This document shows, piece by piece, positions 35,589 through 44,940 of a stretch of 53,009 nucleotides of DNA (the first letter of the stretch is position 1; each line of letters opens with the position of its first letter). The translations under genes were made by a program, and so were the position numbers. Origin of the DNA: Lacticaseibacillus chiayiensis (GTDB lineage: Bacteria > Bacillota > Bacilli > Lactobacillales > Lactobacillaceae); contig NZ_MSSM01000013.1 of NCBI RefSeq assembly GCF_004123795.1, positions 1 through 53,009 of the forward strand. Reading direction: 5' to 3'. Under the pieces are notes generated by a model, which did not search any database, was not told the origin of the DNA, and saw nothing but the letters and a program-made list of their open reading frames with translations.

Positions 35589-36263
35589 TTGGCGCAACGT
35601 CGTTCACTACCACTTTATCTATCAGGAATTGCATTACTTATTTTCGTCACCTTACTAATCGGCATTGTTAACAACGCAAGCTGGATTCATATGGTCGATC
35701 AGCACGTTACCACCTTTGTGACCCACTTTCACGCAGCAACGCTTAAGCCGCTGCTTCTCGTCGTTACCGAATTAGGGAATCCCAGCATTTTAATTGTTTT
35801 AACCATGGTCTTGGCGGCGGGGCTTTTAGTTTGCCGTTATCGTACTGCAGCTGTGTTTACAGCTAGCGTTGGCGCTATCATGGGAGTGCTCAATGTCAGT
35901 ATCAAATATCTGATTCAACGGCCGCGACCGTTCATCGCGGATCCGCAAATTCGCGCCTTGGTCAAAGCCAGCGGTTTTAGTTTCCCCAGTGGGCATTCCA
36001 GCGGCACCATGATGTTCTATGGCACGATCATTCTTTTAGCGTGGACATTGTTCAAACATCCGACGGGCAAATGGCTGATCACGGTTCTGGCGGTCCTGAT
36101 GATCGGATTGACAGGCTATTCACGTATCTTTGTCCGAGTCCACTATCCGACTGATGTCCTTGCCGGCTTTTCGTTGGGATTCGCCATGTTAATGATAAGT
36201 TGGTGGTTTTTCAGTCCCTACCTGTCTCGTCAACATCCACGTAAGCAAAAAGCAGATCGCTGA
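35589..36263 (+). CDS. PAP2-family membrane phosphatase
   Basis: 224 residues, about six membrane helices, with the three phosphatidic acid phosphatase motifs: KYLIQRPRPF, PSGHSSG and SRIFVRVHYPTDVLAGF. It dephosphorylates a lipid phosphate (phosphatidate, PGP or undecaprenyl diphosphate); which one is not predictable. The start is TTG at 35589, supported by GGAGG six bases upstream and a hydrophobic segment beginning at once. Confidence 0.88.
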   Translation: MAQRRSLPLYLSGIALLIFVTLLIGIVNNASWIHMVDQHVTTFVTHFHAATLKPLLLVVTELGNPSILIVLTMVLAAGLLVCRYRTAAVFTASVGAIMGVLNVSIKYLIQRPRPFIADPQIRALVKASGFSFPSGHSSGTMMFYGTIILLAWTLFKHPTGKWLITVLAVLMIGLTGYSRIFVRVHYPTDVLAGFSLGFAMLMISWWFFSPYLSRQHPRKQKADR

Positions 36264-36342
36264 GTCGCCAACCTCGCCATCTGCTTTTTAATATTATAAG
36301 TTGATTGTGGTTGCCTATATCACTGCACCACATTGTCATTAA

Positions 36343-37068
36343 CTATTTGTGTTGCTGGACATCCTGCACGGCTTGTTGAATCAGCTGTTGTTGAACAGCT
36401 TTCTGTGCTTGCTTCATCAGCGTTGTCTGATCCGTTGCCAACTCAGGCTCGGCTTTGACAAGTTCCGCTGCTTTCGCTTTCACCTTCGTCGCCAAGGCCG
36501 CTTTTTGTTGGGCAGTTGGGTGCTGCAACACTTTTAACTTAGCGCTGAGCCGCTTAGCCTGCGTCGTAGTTAAAATGAACCAGTCTTTGGGAATGGCGAG
36601 TTGATTACGCTGAGAGACAAACTGACCGGCGCCTTCATGATTGAATAACGCCCCATAAAAACCATTTTGATATTCCCACCGCGTCGTCTGACTGGTTAAC
36701 GAAGCAGTCGTGTCAGCCGTTCTTGAAATTTCATTACGCACGGCAAGGTCTGCTTTGGTATGCACGGCCTTTTTCTTAGGATCTGTTTTATAAATATAAA
36801 CAGCGTGTTTGTCGGCAGTTCCCGCGGGTTGCTTCAAAAGCATCGGCATTTGCACATTTGGCGATGCGGTATAAATGGTCTGTTCGTTGGTTGTTGTCCG
36901 CTTAACCATTCCAAAATGGGCGTTATCATTCAGCGTGATGAGCAATAAACTGCCAACGACCCCGATGCCAAACACGATGATCAATGCGCTACGTTTGAGC
37001 GATCGCCGCATCATGATGAAACTAAGATAAAGGCCAACGACCATCAACCCTAAAAACCAAAGAATCAT
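36343..37068 (-). CDS. DUF4811 membrane-anchored protein, partner of an MFS transporter
   Basis: 241 residues: two N-terminal membrane helices (about 2-22 and 28-45), then an extracellular domain rich in Thr, Lys and Ala, and a Gln/Lys/Ala-rich C-terminal helix (about 170-241) likely to be a coiled coil. Recognised as the DUF4811 family of lactobacilli, almost always adjacent to a DHA2-type MFS transporter, as here with a 4-nt overlap. It is probably an accessory subunit, but no function is established. Confidence 0.78.
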   Translation of the reverse strand: MILWFLGLMVVGLYLSFIMMRRSLKRSALIIVFGIGVVGSLLLITLNDNAHFGMVKRTTTNEQTIYTASPNVQMPMLLKQPAGTADKHAVYIYKTDPKKKAVHTKADLAVRNEISRTADTTASLTSQTTRWEYQNGFYGALFNHEGAGQFVSQRNQLAIPKDWFILTTTQAKRLSAKLKVLQHPTAQQKAALATKVKAKAAELVKAEPELATDQTTLMKQAQKAVQQQLIQQAVQDVQQHK

Positions 37069-38543
37069 GCCTTCACCTTCTTTTCATCTTTAATCGTGAC
37101 TTCTTGCGACATGGTATGACGATTCAGGAAGAATGTCAGAATCCAACCGATAAAACTAAACCCGACAGCCAGTAAAAAGGCTGCGTGGTAACCATTGAGA
37201 GTGGCATTGAAGAAGTCTTGCTTATATTGCAACGGATTACTTTTTACTAGGCTGGCTGCCGGTTTGGTGAGGTTGGTGACGTTTGATAAGACAGAGATCA
37301 AAACAGCTGTTGTCATGGAAGTCGCAACCTGCCGCACCGTGTTGTTGACCGCCGTGCCGTGGCGAATCATGTCTGGCGTCAAAGCATTCATCCCGTTTGT
37401 CGTCAATGGCATCATGACCATTGAAATTCCAAACATCCGCACAGCATAAATCACCGTAATGAAGATTGACGGGGTGTTGGTCGTCAAGAAGAAATATGGC
37501 ACTGTCGCAATCGTGAGGAGAAAAAGCCCCAATTGTGCCAACCGTCTGGCACCGATACGATCAAACACCTGGCCGGTAACAGGGCTCATGACCGCAATCA
37601 AAAGTGCTCCTGGCAACAGTGTCAAGCCAGATTCCAGGGCACTTTTACCATGAATAATCTGTAAATACAGTGGCAGAATCATTTCAACGCCGACCATCGC
37701 CATGTTGGAAATCGTCCCCAAAATGGTTGATAGCGCGAAAATTTTACTCTTAAACACACGCAACTCGACAAAAGGTTCTTTTAAACGCAACTGACGATAG
37801 CCAAAAATCACGATGAAAATCAGTCCGATAGCAATTGACCCAAGCACCACCGGATCGCCCCAGCCGTTGTTTCCGACTTCGGAGAATCCGTAAAGTAAGG
37901 CACCAAAGCCAATAGAGGATTCGATCAGTGAGGGTACATCCAGCTTCGGATTTGAAAGCGGCAAGACGTTCTTGAAGAAGAACAACGCTGCGATGATGAC
38001 CAACCCGGCAATCGGAAGAATCATGCCAAACAAGACCCGCCAACCGAAATTGTCAATGATATATCCGGAAAGGGTCGGCCCGATCGCTGGCGCAACCCCA
38101 ATGGCAATGCCGGCCATCCCCATGGCAGCTCCACGACGGTTTGGCGGGAAGATTGACATCATAATATTTTGCAATAATGGCATCGTGATCCCAACGCCGA
38201 GAGCCTGAATCAAGCGACCGGCCAATAAGACCGCGAAACTATTGGCAGTAAAGGCTACCAATGTGCCGACAAAGAAGGTTCCCATGGCACTTACATATAA
38301 CCATTTAGAAGGCACTTTTGCGCTCAAATATGCCGAGACCGGAATCATTATCCCATTGACTAACATGAAACCTGTCGATAACCACTGCACCGTCGCAGTC
38401 GAAATGTCGAAGGCTTTCATCAACGTCGGAAACGCGGTGGAAAGGATCGTCTGGTTAAGTACTGTAATGAATGTCCCGACAATGAGCGTGATGACCATCA
38501 TAGGGACATTAATCCGTTTCCCGTTGATATCTTTAACGTCCAT
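37065..38543 (-). CDS. DHA2-family MFS multidrug efflux transporter
   Basis: 492 residues, 14 predicted helices, EmrB/QacA type. Visible are motif A-like sequences around PSKWLYVSAMGTF, motif C in helix 5 (GIAIGVAPAIGPTLSGYIID) and VFDRIGARR between helices 8 and 9. Likely a drug/proton antiporter; the substrate is unknown. Transcribed with the DUF4811 gene and divergent from the MerR regulator, which probably controls it. Confidence 0.88.
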   Translation of the reverse strand: MDVKDINGKRINVPMMVITLIVGTFITVLNQTILSTAFPTLMKAFDISTATVQWLSTGFMLVNGIMIPVSAYLSAKVPSKWLYVSAMGTFFVGTLVAFTANSFAVLLAGRLIQALGVGITMPLLQNIMMSIFPPNRRGAAMGMAGIAIGVAPAIGPTLSGYIIDNFGWRVLFGMILPIAGLVIIAALFFFKNVLPLSNPKLDVPSLIESSIGFGALLYGFSEVGNNGWGDPVVLGSIAIGLIFIVIFGYRQLRLKEPFVELRVFKSKIFALSTILGTISNMAMVGVEMILPLYLQIIHGKSALESGLTLLPGALLIAVMSPVTGQVFDRIGARRLAQLGLFLLTIATVPYFFLTTNTPSIFITVIYAVRMFGISMVMMPLTTNGMNALTPDMIRHGTAVNNTVRQVATSMTTAVLISVLSNVTNLTKPAASLVKSNPLQYKQDFFNATLNGYHAAFLLAVGFSFIGWILTFFLNRHTMSQEVTIKDEKKVKA

Positions 38544-38578
38544 AACTTCGCCTGATTTCTTTATAATGTTTTGTACTT

Positions 38579-38628
38579 TTTATATCACATAATGTAATAT
38601 TGACAAGACAAAATGTTACATTTAAACT
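38579..38628. promoter_or_regulatory. Divergent promoters sharing an 11-bp inverted repeat (putative MerR operator)
   Basis: Arms AATGTAATATT (38591-38601) and AATGTTACATT (38612-38622) match at 10 of 11 positions, with a 10-base spacer. Rightward: TTGACA (38600-38605), 17 bases, TAAACT (38623-38628) for the MerR gene. Leftward: TTGTCA (complement of 38601-38606), 16 bases, TATAAA (complement of 38579-38584) for the MFS gene. One bound dimer would cover both -35 regions. Confidence 0.7.
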
Positions 38629-38662
38629 GACTAGTTGTCAAGGCAAAGGAGGACAAAATGCC

Positions 38663-39142
38663 ATGGGACTTTTTAATGAACGGTTGCGATCACTCGATAT
38701 TTCGCTAGGCATCGGCGAAACCAGCCGCGTGACCGGAGCCACACCGACCCAGATTCGTTATTGGGAAAAAAAACAGCTCATTCATTCGCGACGACACGAA
38801 ACAAATGGTAACAAGCGCTATTCGTTATCCAACATCGCACTGATCGTCATGATCAAAACTATGCTGGATAAAGGCTACACGTTAGCAAAAGCAAGTGAAG
38901 AAATCGACAAACACCGCCAAAAAGCCGACACGTTGCATCTTCTCATGGGCACACGCTTACAAGACATTCAGTATGAAGATCGCCAAACCTTTTTAAATTT
39001 TGGTCCTTTGGAAAATGATCCTGATTTTGATGTCATCGCGGTAGTTCAGGAAAACACCGCCAAACTTTATAAAAAACCCATCAAGGAGATTGAAAAAATA
39101 CATGCCACCAATCAGGATGCTGCAGACAAACCGCTAACATAA
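38663..39142 (+). CDS. MerR-family transcriptional regulator
   Basis: 159 residues: a winged helix-turn-helix (LGIGETSRVTGATPTQIRYWEKKQLIHSRRH..NGNKRYS), the MerR recognition pattern, followed by a dimerisation helix (about 70-110) and a variable C-terminal effector region. There are no metal-binding cysteines; the GlnR/TnrA-like spacing suggests a non-metal ligand. The start at 38663 has AAGGAGGA ten bases upstream. It most likely regulates itself and the divergent MFS-DUF4811 operon. Confidence 0.88.
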   Translation: MGLFNERLRSLDISLGIGETSRVTGATPTQIRYWEKKQLIHSRRHETNGNKRYSLSNIALIVMIKTMLDKGYTLAKASEEIDKHRQKADTLHLLMGTRLQDIQYEDRQTFLNFGPLENDPDFDVIAVVQENTAKLYKKPIKEIEKIHATNQDAADKPLT

Positions 39143-39184
39143 GCGAAAACTTGGCAAAACATGAATCAGCAATCACACCGAGAC

Positions 39185-39242
39185 AAAACGATCCTCGAGA
39201 GCAAGGCAAAATCTTTGCTTGCTCTCGAGGATCGTTTTTTGT
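39185..39242. terminator. Strong bidirectional terminator
   Basis: A perfect 21-bp stem (39185-39205 with 39218-39238) built on CGATCCTCGAGAGCAAG and its complement, followed by T. It separates the convergent MerR and second MFS genes. Confidence 0.9.
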
Positions 39243-39306
39243 CAAACCGTAAAACCAGTTGGTGAAATCTTAATGATTCGTTAACCCTGTCGTTGCCAAC
39301 CACGAT

Positions 39307-40799
39307 TTAGACTTCCTCATCCGTTTCCTGAGTGGTTGTTTTGGCCAAAACCTTTTTCGCCTCAAAGTGGTTCGCGATCAAAGCCAAGGCAACGATGACA
39401 ATGGAAAAGAAGTAGATGTTATGCAAACCTTCATACAGAATCTGGCGCAAGGTTGGTAAAACTGCTGTCGGCAACTTCTGAGCAGTGTGCGGATTGATGA
39501 GTTCATTAAGCATGTTACTGTTTAACCGGCCATCAGCTGCAACCCCCTGCGTCAGCCGCAAGTTGAGCACAATCCCGTAAATTGACACCATTAACGTCTG
39601 ACCCAACGTACGCGATAACGTGTTAAAGCTTGTCGCGACCCCAACCTGATCAGGCGCAACAATGGCTTGGGCTGTCACCGTCGTAATCGTGATCACCAGG
39701 CCAAAACCAAAGCCAAGACAGCCAGCAACAAGCAAAAAGACAAAATAAGGGGTTGCTTGCGGCACCAGCGCCAATGCCAGACTGCCACCAAGCAGCCAAA
39801 TCATCGCACCGGTCAAAATCGGTTTCGGTTGGAAACGGCCAAGCAGTTTGCCGGCAACGAACGAACCGACAACCCACATCAACGAACTCGGCGTCACGGC
39901 AAACCCGCCAAGCGATGCATCCATACCGAGAATACCTTGAATCCACATCGGCATGTAAACTTCAAATCCGATCACAAAACCGGAAATCAGCGCCGCAATC
40001 AAATTATGAACGACAAACGTCCGATTTTCAAAAAGCTTCAGATCAATAATCGGATCAGCAGCATGGCGTTCGGCCTGCCAAAACCGCCAAAAGCTTAAAC
40101 TTGCTACGATCGCCATTCCTACAATTTGCCAAAGCGCGTTAGGTTCTGCCAAGCCTGAAAGCCATACATAAGTGCCAACAACGCGATCAACAACCAGGCC
40201 GTCCCGCGAACATCAAGCGGCTGCCGCACCTGCCGCCGATCTTCTTGCAAAAAGAACCAGACAATGCCAAATGTCAGTAAACCCAGCGGCACATTGATGA
40301 AGAAAATCCAGTGCCAACTCAGCTGGTCGACAATAAACCCGCCAAGCAGCGGAGCAATCACCGAGGCAATCCCCCACATCGACCCGTTAAAGCCTAGCAT
40401 TTTGGCCCGTTTTTCGAACGGATAAATGTCCGCAATGATCGTGAACGTCACCGGCATAATGGCACCGGCACCAATTCCCTGGATCGCCCGGAAGACGATC
40501 AACATGATCATTGACTGCGATAAACCAGACAGTAACGAACCAATGACAAAAACGGTCAGACCAATTAAGAAAACCGGTTTACGGCCGATTTTGTCACTTA
40601 ATTTTCCATAAATTGGCGTGGCCATCGCATTGGTTAACAGGAAAATCGAAAATACCCAGTTCATAAGATGCACGCCATGTAAGCTGCCAATAATCGTCGG
40701 CATCGCGGTCGAAACAATCGTACCTTCAATCGCAGTCATAAAAGTACCGATAAAAATGGCAACGGTGACAAGTACAACATTTGTTTTTCTTTGCTTCAT
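39307..40799 (-). pseudogene. Second DHA2-family MFS transporter, broken by a single frameshift
   Basis: Two minus-strand frames form one transporter. The first (40799 to about 40160) encodes helices 1-6 (TVAIFIGTFMTAIEGTIVSTAMPTI, motif A GKLSDKIGRKP, motif C region) and runs into a stop after MYGFQAWQNLTRFGKL. The second (from about 40160 to 39307) continues LAEPNALWQIVGMAIV through helices 7-14. The sequence TTTCAGGCTTGG at about 40160-40172 would become continuous (FQGLAEPNALW) with one more G. All else looks intact, so this is either a very recent inactivation or a base-call error. Its start has an AGG-type RBS. Confidence 0.88.
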
Positions 40800-41362
40800 A
40801 ATTACCTCCCTAAATTTAAAAACTCAAAAATGTGCTGATCCGCTGATAATCATGGGGGTTGGGCAGAAATAACCTTATTTTTGTTAAATTCCCAGTAGAT
40901 CGAAAAGACGCTTCGGGAAATAACTGACAAATCGGGCAACAATGTTTTTCGTGCATCCCGAGCCCATGCTAGCACTCTGGTCAGTGAAGTCTGTGAATGT
41001 CCTCGAGAATGGGCTTTTTCGTCTGCTTCCTCAAGCTCACTAGTGACGAAAAGCGAAGACTTATGTTCTTAGGCCCCCAATTCAGTCCGTATCTGTTCTA
41101 TAATATTTTTAACGCAGCTTTCCCCTGTTTCAGATTTTTGGTCGAAGATTCTGATGTCTCGCATTCGACCAAGAGACAGCTTGTGATTTAAACTTAAACG
41201 ATTTCTTCGGGCGATATTCTAAAAGTGTCAATAATTCGCAGGAGAATAAAAGGTGCTCCAGTTTGATCCAAATCAATGAGAACCTAGCGAGTATCCCGTA
41301 ACACCCAAACAGTGAAACAGATCCAAGGCTTGAATATAAGTTAATACTACAAGGAGAATATT
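40800..41362. other. 563-bp intergenic region
   Basis: No credible gene. It contains inverted repeats CTTTTTCGTC/GACGAAAAG (41014-41053) and TTGGTCGAA/TTCGACCAA (41138-41172), a block GGGTTGGGCAGAAATAACC (about 40856) that weakly recalls the family B terminal repeat, and an AT-rich lead into the next gene. It may be decayed mobile DNA. Confidence 0.4.
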
Positions 41363-42712
41363 ATGGTTAGAAAGATTCTTAAGTATCAATCATTATTATT
41401 GACAATCGGTGGCTTTGCAATTAATTTAGTTCCTTTTTTGCTTTTTATGTTGCTCATCAATCGCCATGGTGAATTGATCACCAACGTATTACCATTTGCC
41501 CTCTTCTACTCATTTCGTCGAACAAGTCTATTTATGTTCCGCGGAAATCCTAGCCAAAATTATTCGTTGGGGTGGCTGGGTCTATCTTCAGCATTGATCG
41601 GATACACGATTGGTATATTTGGTCAATTATCGCCTATTTGTTGGGATATTTCCGCAATAGGGGCTGGGATAGGCGCAGCCTTGTTTCCGTCTGTCCAGAA
41701 AGAATCAGTATCTGGAACGGCCAACACCAATAACCAAGATAAAGTCCCTCATTCTACATTGATGATGCTTATCGCCATTTTGATCTTAATTGGAATTATT
41801 GCTTTCACAGAAAAAAGGTTCCCATTTATTGGCTTCATCTTGATGATCGTCTATTCTATTTTTGGTTTGTTGGGTTTTCACTTTGATCCATCTCCAAAGT
41901 CCACCAATAATCACATTAACATTCGGTATTCTAACGTGTTATTATCATTTGCGTTATTCGTGTCTGTAATTCTCGTTCGAGTCGCGCGGAGCGAAGGGAT
42001 AGGGACTCCTGCCTTACTAGGAGTCGCCATTTTGGGAACCATATTAATAATCACTACCTTGCTTTTGGTCAACACGAATCATACCAATCATACGATTACA
42101 AATGATATTCGCGTACGTTTAATGGTTTTTGGTACATGTGCTGATTTTTGTGCCATTTTCAGTGCCATATATATTGGTGTTAAATTCGGTGTAACAACGT
42201 TCATGTGGATTATTGTTGCCTATCTAGCAGCATTTATATTCGCATCCCCAATGGTCACCGTCCTCCAGCGTCGCTTTCAACATACCAGTTCATTAACAAT
42301 TGATTTAATAGGGATTTTTGTCGGGTTGCTACTCACCTTCATCCTACCACTTTACTTTGTTGGTATCTTTTTAATCCGGGCTTTTGCTAGCGTGCTTAAC
42401 AAGAACGCCATTAACGATTATGAGCATTCATCGATTGAGAACCGAGATAACGCCTTCATGGTAAGCTATCGTTTAATTTCAACAGCTGGCCTTGGCACCC
42501 AATTTATCCTTTGGCTTAGTCTCATTATCAGCATGCACTTTCAACAAACTTCATTTAATCAAATTCTAGGCTCGTTTGCCTTTCATCAGCCCACCACTAA
42601 GTTTGATGTGCCCATTTTAATTACCCATATTATTTTAGTTATCTGTATCAGTGGCTTTCTATACTATGTCCATCGTGTTAATCAACCGGCCTTTTCGGGG
42701 AGTAAACACTAA
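41363..42712 (+). CDS. Orphan polytopic membrane protein (MFS-like, about 12 helices)
   Basis: 449 residues, nearly all hydrophobic helices with short polar loops, a central hydrophilic loop with KESVSGTANTNNQDKVPHS (about 113-131) and a charged loop LQRRFQHTSS before the C-terminal half. The two-halves layout resembles the Major Facilitator Superfamily, but motif A (GxLaDrxGrr) is not seen, so this is tentative. Codon use is visibly more AT-rich than its neighbours. AAGGAG precedes the ATG. No partner gene on either side; the substrate is unknown. Confidence 0.65.
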   Translation: MVRKILKYQSLLLTIGGFAINLVPFLLFMLLINRHGELITNVLPFALFYSFRRTSLFMFRGNPSQNYSLGWLGLSSALIGYTIGIFGQLSPICWDISAIGAGIGAALFPSVQKESVSGTANTNNQDKVPHSTLMMLIAILILIGIIAFTEKRFPFIGFILMIVYSIFGLLGFHFDPSPKSTNNHINIRYSNVLLSFALFVSVILVRVARSEGIGTPALLGVAILGTILIITTLLLVNTNHTNHTITNDIRVRLMVFGTCADFCAIFSAIYIGVKFGVTTFMWIIVAYLAAFIFASPMVTVLQRRFQHTSSLTIDLIGIFVGLLLTFILPLYFVGIFLIRAFASVLNKNAINDYEHSSIENRDNAFMVSYRLISTAGLGTQFILWLSLIISMHFQQTSFNQILGSFAFHQPTTKFDVPILITHIILVICISGFLYYVHRVNQPAFSGSKH

Positions 42713-42982
42713 CTGCAATTTGTTTATTTTTGTACGCAGTAAATAGTGAATGGTAATGAATGCTTCTCGCTCGACCTCGCCTTTAGTATTTAGGCGTGGG
42801 CGGGTTGACCTAGTGCTGACTGGCAAGAACAGTCGATGCCGACTTCTGTATGAAACTTACGATATTACGGATTTTTTATTCATATTGAACGGGCAAGAAG
42901 CCGTGCAGCCACTGATCTCAACAAGAGACACCTAGCGCGTTTCGGAATTTGATCCGTCTGGAAACACGCCGTTCAGCTTCTC

Positions 42983-43028
42983 CAACGAAAAAGGCCAACA
43001 TCCATACAACTTGCTGGCCTTTTTCGTA
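42983..43028. terminator. Strong hairpin
   Basis: CGAAAAAGGCCA / TGGCCTTTTTCG, a perfect 12-bp stem around a 17-base loop with T runs. It lies about 270 bases after the orphan membrane gene and may end that transcript. Confidence 0.75.
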
Positions 43029-43147
43029 AAACAGCGTCTGATGTGCACGCATACTGGCTGTCTCGCCGCATGGATAGTCGCCCAACTGTACAAAAAAGTT
43101 GCTTTATGACTAGCGCAAAAATGACATGCGGAAGTAAATAGCGTAAA

Positions 43148-43190
43148 CAAAAACGTCTCAGGCAAGCAAATTTGCTGAGACGTTTTTTGC
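43148..43190. terminator. Strong hairpin
   Basis: AAAACGTCTCAG...CTGAGACGTTTT with an inner GCAAGCAAATTTGC dyad and a T run. No gene with an end nearby was identified; it may be left from a deleted gene or end a small transcript. Confidence 0.7.
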
Positions 43191-43575
43191 CTTTACCTTT
43201 AATGAATTGACTGGCCGCTATGCACTGACCAGACACCACGCGTCCAGGAATTACAAAGATTGCAAGACTGCTGACCACCCCTAAAGCTCACAATCAGGCG
43301 GCTGATTGCAAGCGCGATCGTCTGCTTCCGCCGCAGCTTGAGATTCCGCTGAATTTCCTGATAGATGGTTTTTCAATGCTTGAGATAAAAGATCATGTGG
43401 TCCATGAGACGCAAGCCACAGACCCAAGCCACCTTACCTGTCAAAACGCCTTCACAACTGAAAGTGATCGTTTGATGGTGCTGCTTGGAACAGCCATTGT
43501 GAAGGTGAGATGACGTATTCACTGTTGCAGAAGTCTGTATATGAAGAACTTGCATGGATAACTTTCGTATTCTCG

Positions 43576-44760
43576 CTAATTTCGGTACTTGAGAAGTGCT
43601 TGCACCTTGTCAAGGTGTTCCCAAGGCAGATCAACATCAGTACGTCCAAAATGACCGTAAGCTGCCGTTTGTTCGTAAATCGGTCGCTTGAGATCAAGCA
43701 TTTTGATAATTCCGGCGGGCCGTAAGTCAAAGTTCTCACGAATCGCCTGTTCAATCAGTTGTTCGGAAATGGCGTTGGTGCCAAAAGTATTGACTGACAC
43801 CGATACCGGTTTGGCAACGCCGATCGCGTAAGCCAATTGGACTTCAACGCGCTTGGCTAAACCAGCTGCCACGATATTCTTAGCAATATAGCGGGCAGCA
43901 TAACTGGCTGAGCGATCAACTTTGGTCGCATCTTTACCGGAAAAAGCACCGCCGCCATGTCGGGCAAAGCCGCCGTAAGTATCAACGATAATCTTGCGGC
44001 CGGTCAAACCGGAATCAGCCTGAGGTCCGCCCAAGACAAATCGGCCGGTTGGATTGACATAAATTTTCGTATCATCATCCATCATGTCAGCCGGGATGAT
44101 TTTGCGAATAATTTTTGCTTCTACATCACGGCGGATTTCTTCAAGGGTGACGTCAGGGTCGTGTTGAACGGAAACGACCACCGAATCAACGCGAATCGGC
44201 TGTTCGTTGTCATCATATTCGACCGTGACTTGGGCTTTGGCATCCGGGCGCAAATAACTGATTTCGCCATTATGACGCAACTTATCGGTCCGCCGCATTA
44301 ACGCATGGGCTAATGAAATTGGCAAAGGCATATAAGTGTCAGTTTCATCAATCGCAAACCCGAACATCATCCCCTGATCACCGGCACCGATCTTGTCTAA
44401 AGGATCAGTATCCGCTTCACGCGCTTCAAGGCTTTCATCCACACCTTGAGCAATGTCAGGGCTTTGCTCGTCCAGGGCCACCAAGACACCGACACTGTCA
44501 GGATCAAAACCGGACTCTTTCGTATACCCAATTTTCTTGATGGTACCGCGGACAACAGACTGAATGTCAACATAAGCCTTCGTTGAAATCTCGCCAACAA
44601 CAAGGACTAAACCTGTCGTCACGGTTGTCTCACATGCAACTCGAGAATCGGGATCCTTTTCTAACATCGCATCCAGGATGGCATCGCTAATCTGGTCAGC
44701 GATTTTATCCGGATGTCCTTCTGAAACAGATTCAGAAGTAAATAAATGGCGTTCTTGCAT
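43576..44760 (-). CDS. metK: S-adenosylmethionine synthetase
   Basis: A 394-residue methionine adenosyltransferase making SAM from methionine and ATP. All signatures are present: [21 protein letters not shown] (ATP/methionine site), [31 protein letters not shown]-type loop (here SASYAARYI) and the [13 protein letters not shown]-terminal region. The ATG at 44760 is preceded by GAGGGGG, which is part of the S_MK-type riboswitch; an open extension to 44841 runs through the riboswitch and is rejected. Monocistronic. Confidence 0.96.
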   Translation of the reverse strand: MQERHLFTSESVSEGHPDKIADQISDAILDAMLEKDPDSRVACETTVTTGLVLVVGEISTKAYVDIQSVVRGTIKKIGYTKESGFDPDSVGVLVALDEQSPDIAQGVDESLEAREADTDPLDKIGAGDQGMMFGFAIDETDTYMPLPISLAHALMRRTDKLRHNGEISYLRPDAKAQVTVEYDDNEQPIRVDSVVVSVQHDPDVTLEEIRRDVEAKIIRKIIPADMMDDDTKIYVNPTGRFVLGGPQADSGLTGRKIIVDTYGGFARHGGGAFSGKDATKVDRSASYAARYIAKNIVAAGLAKRVEVQLAYAIGVAKPVSVSVNTFGTNAISEQLIEQAIRENFDLRPAGIIKMLDLKRPIYEQTAAYGHFGRTDVDLPWEHLDKVQALLKYRN

Positions 44761-44766
44761 CGTTTG

Positions 44767-44833
44767 TTTCCCCCTCATGATTTTTCGGTTACAAGGCATG
44801 TTCGCTAACGGATAACGAACCCCATCGGGAATG
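44767..44833 (-). promoter_or_regulatory. S_MK box (SAM-III) riboswitch controlling metK translation
   Basis: On the minus strand: ATTCCCGATGGGG, a variable hairpin (GTTCG TTATCCGTTAG CGAAC), the conserved ATGCCTTGTAACCG core, then GAGGGGGAA as Shine-Dalgarno. TTCCC can pair with GGGGGAA, so SAM binding would sequester the ribosome binding site. This is the arrangement known for metK leaders in Lactobacillales. Confidence 0.88.
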
Positions 44834-44840
44834 TTTTGCA

Positions 44841-44870
44841 ACTATAGTAGCATAACATAATATTTGTAAA
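44841..44870 (-). promoter_or_regulatory. metK promoter
   Basis: Minus strand TTTACA (complement of 44865-44870), 18 bases, TATAGT (complement of 44841-44846), just upstream of the S_MK box. Confidence 0.55.
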
Positions 44871-44940
44871 ATTTCCGAAAATCTTTGTCTATGCCACGAG
44901 GATTTTGTAAAATGAAATTGTTACGGAAAGGACACCCATA

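Larger units (their letters stand above)
42713..43575. other. 863-bp intergenic region with decayed sequence and terminators
   Basis: Contains two strong hairpins (listed separately), an imperfect palindrome near 42770-42812 (CTCGCCTTTAGTATTTAGGCG) and, at about 43270-43450 on the minus strand, a stretch translating to GVLTGKVAWVCGLRLMDHM, stop, KTIYQEIQRNLKLRRKQT. This looks like a broken reading frame, possibly a transposase remnant, but was not identified. At 43526 GCAGAAGTCTGTATATG weakly echoes repeat family A. Confidence 0.45.
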
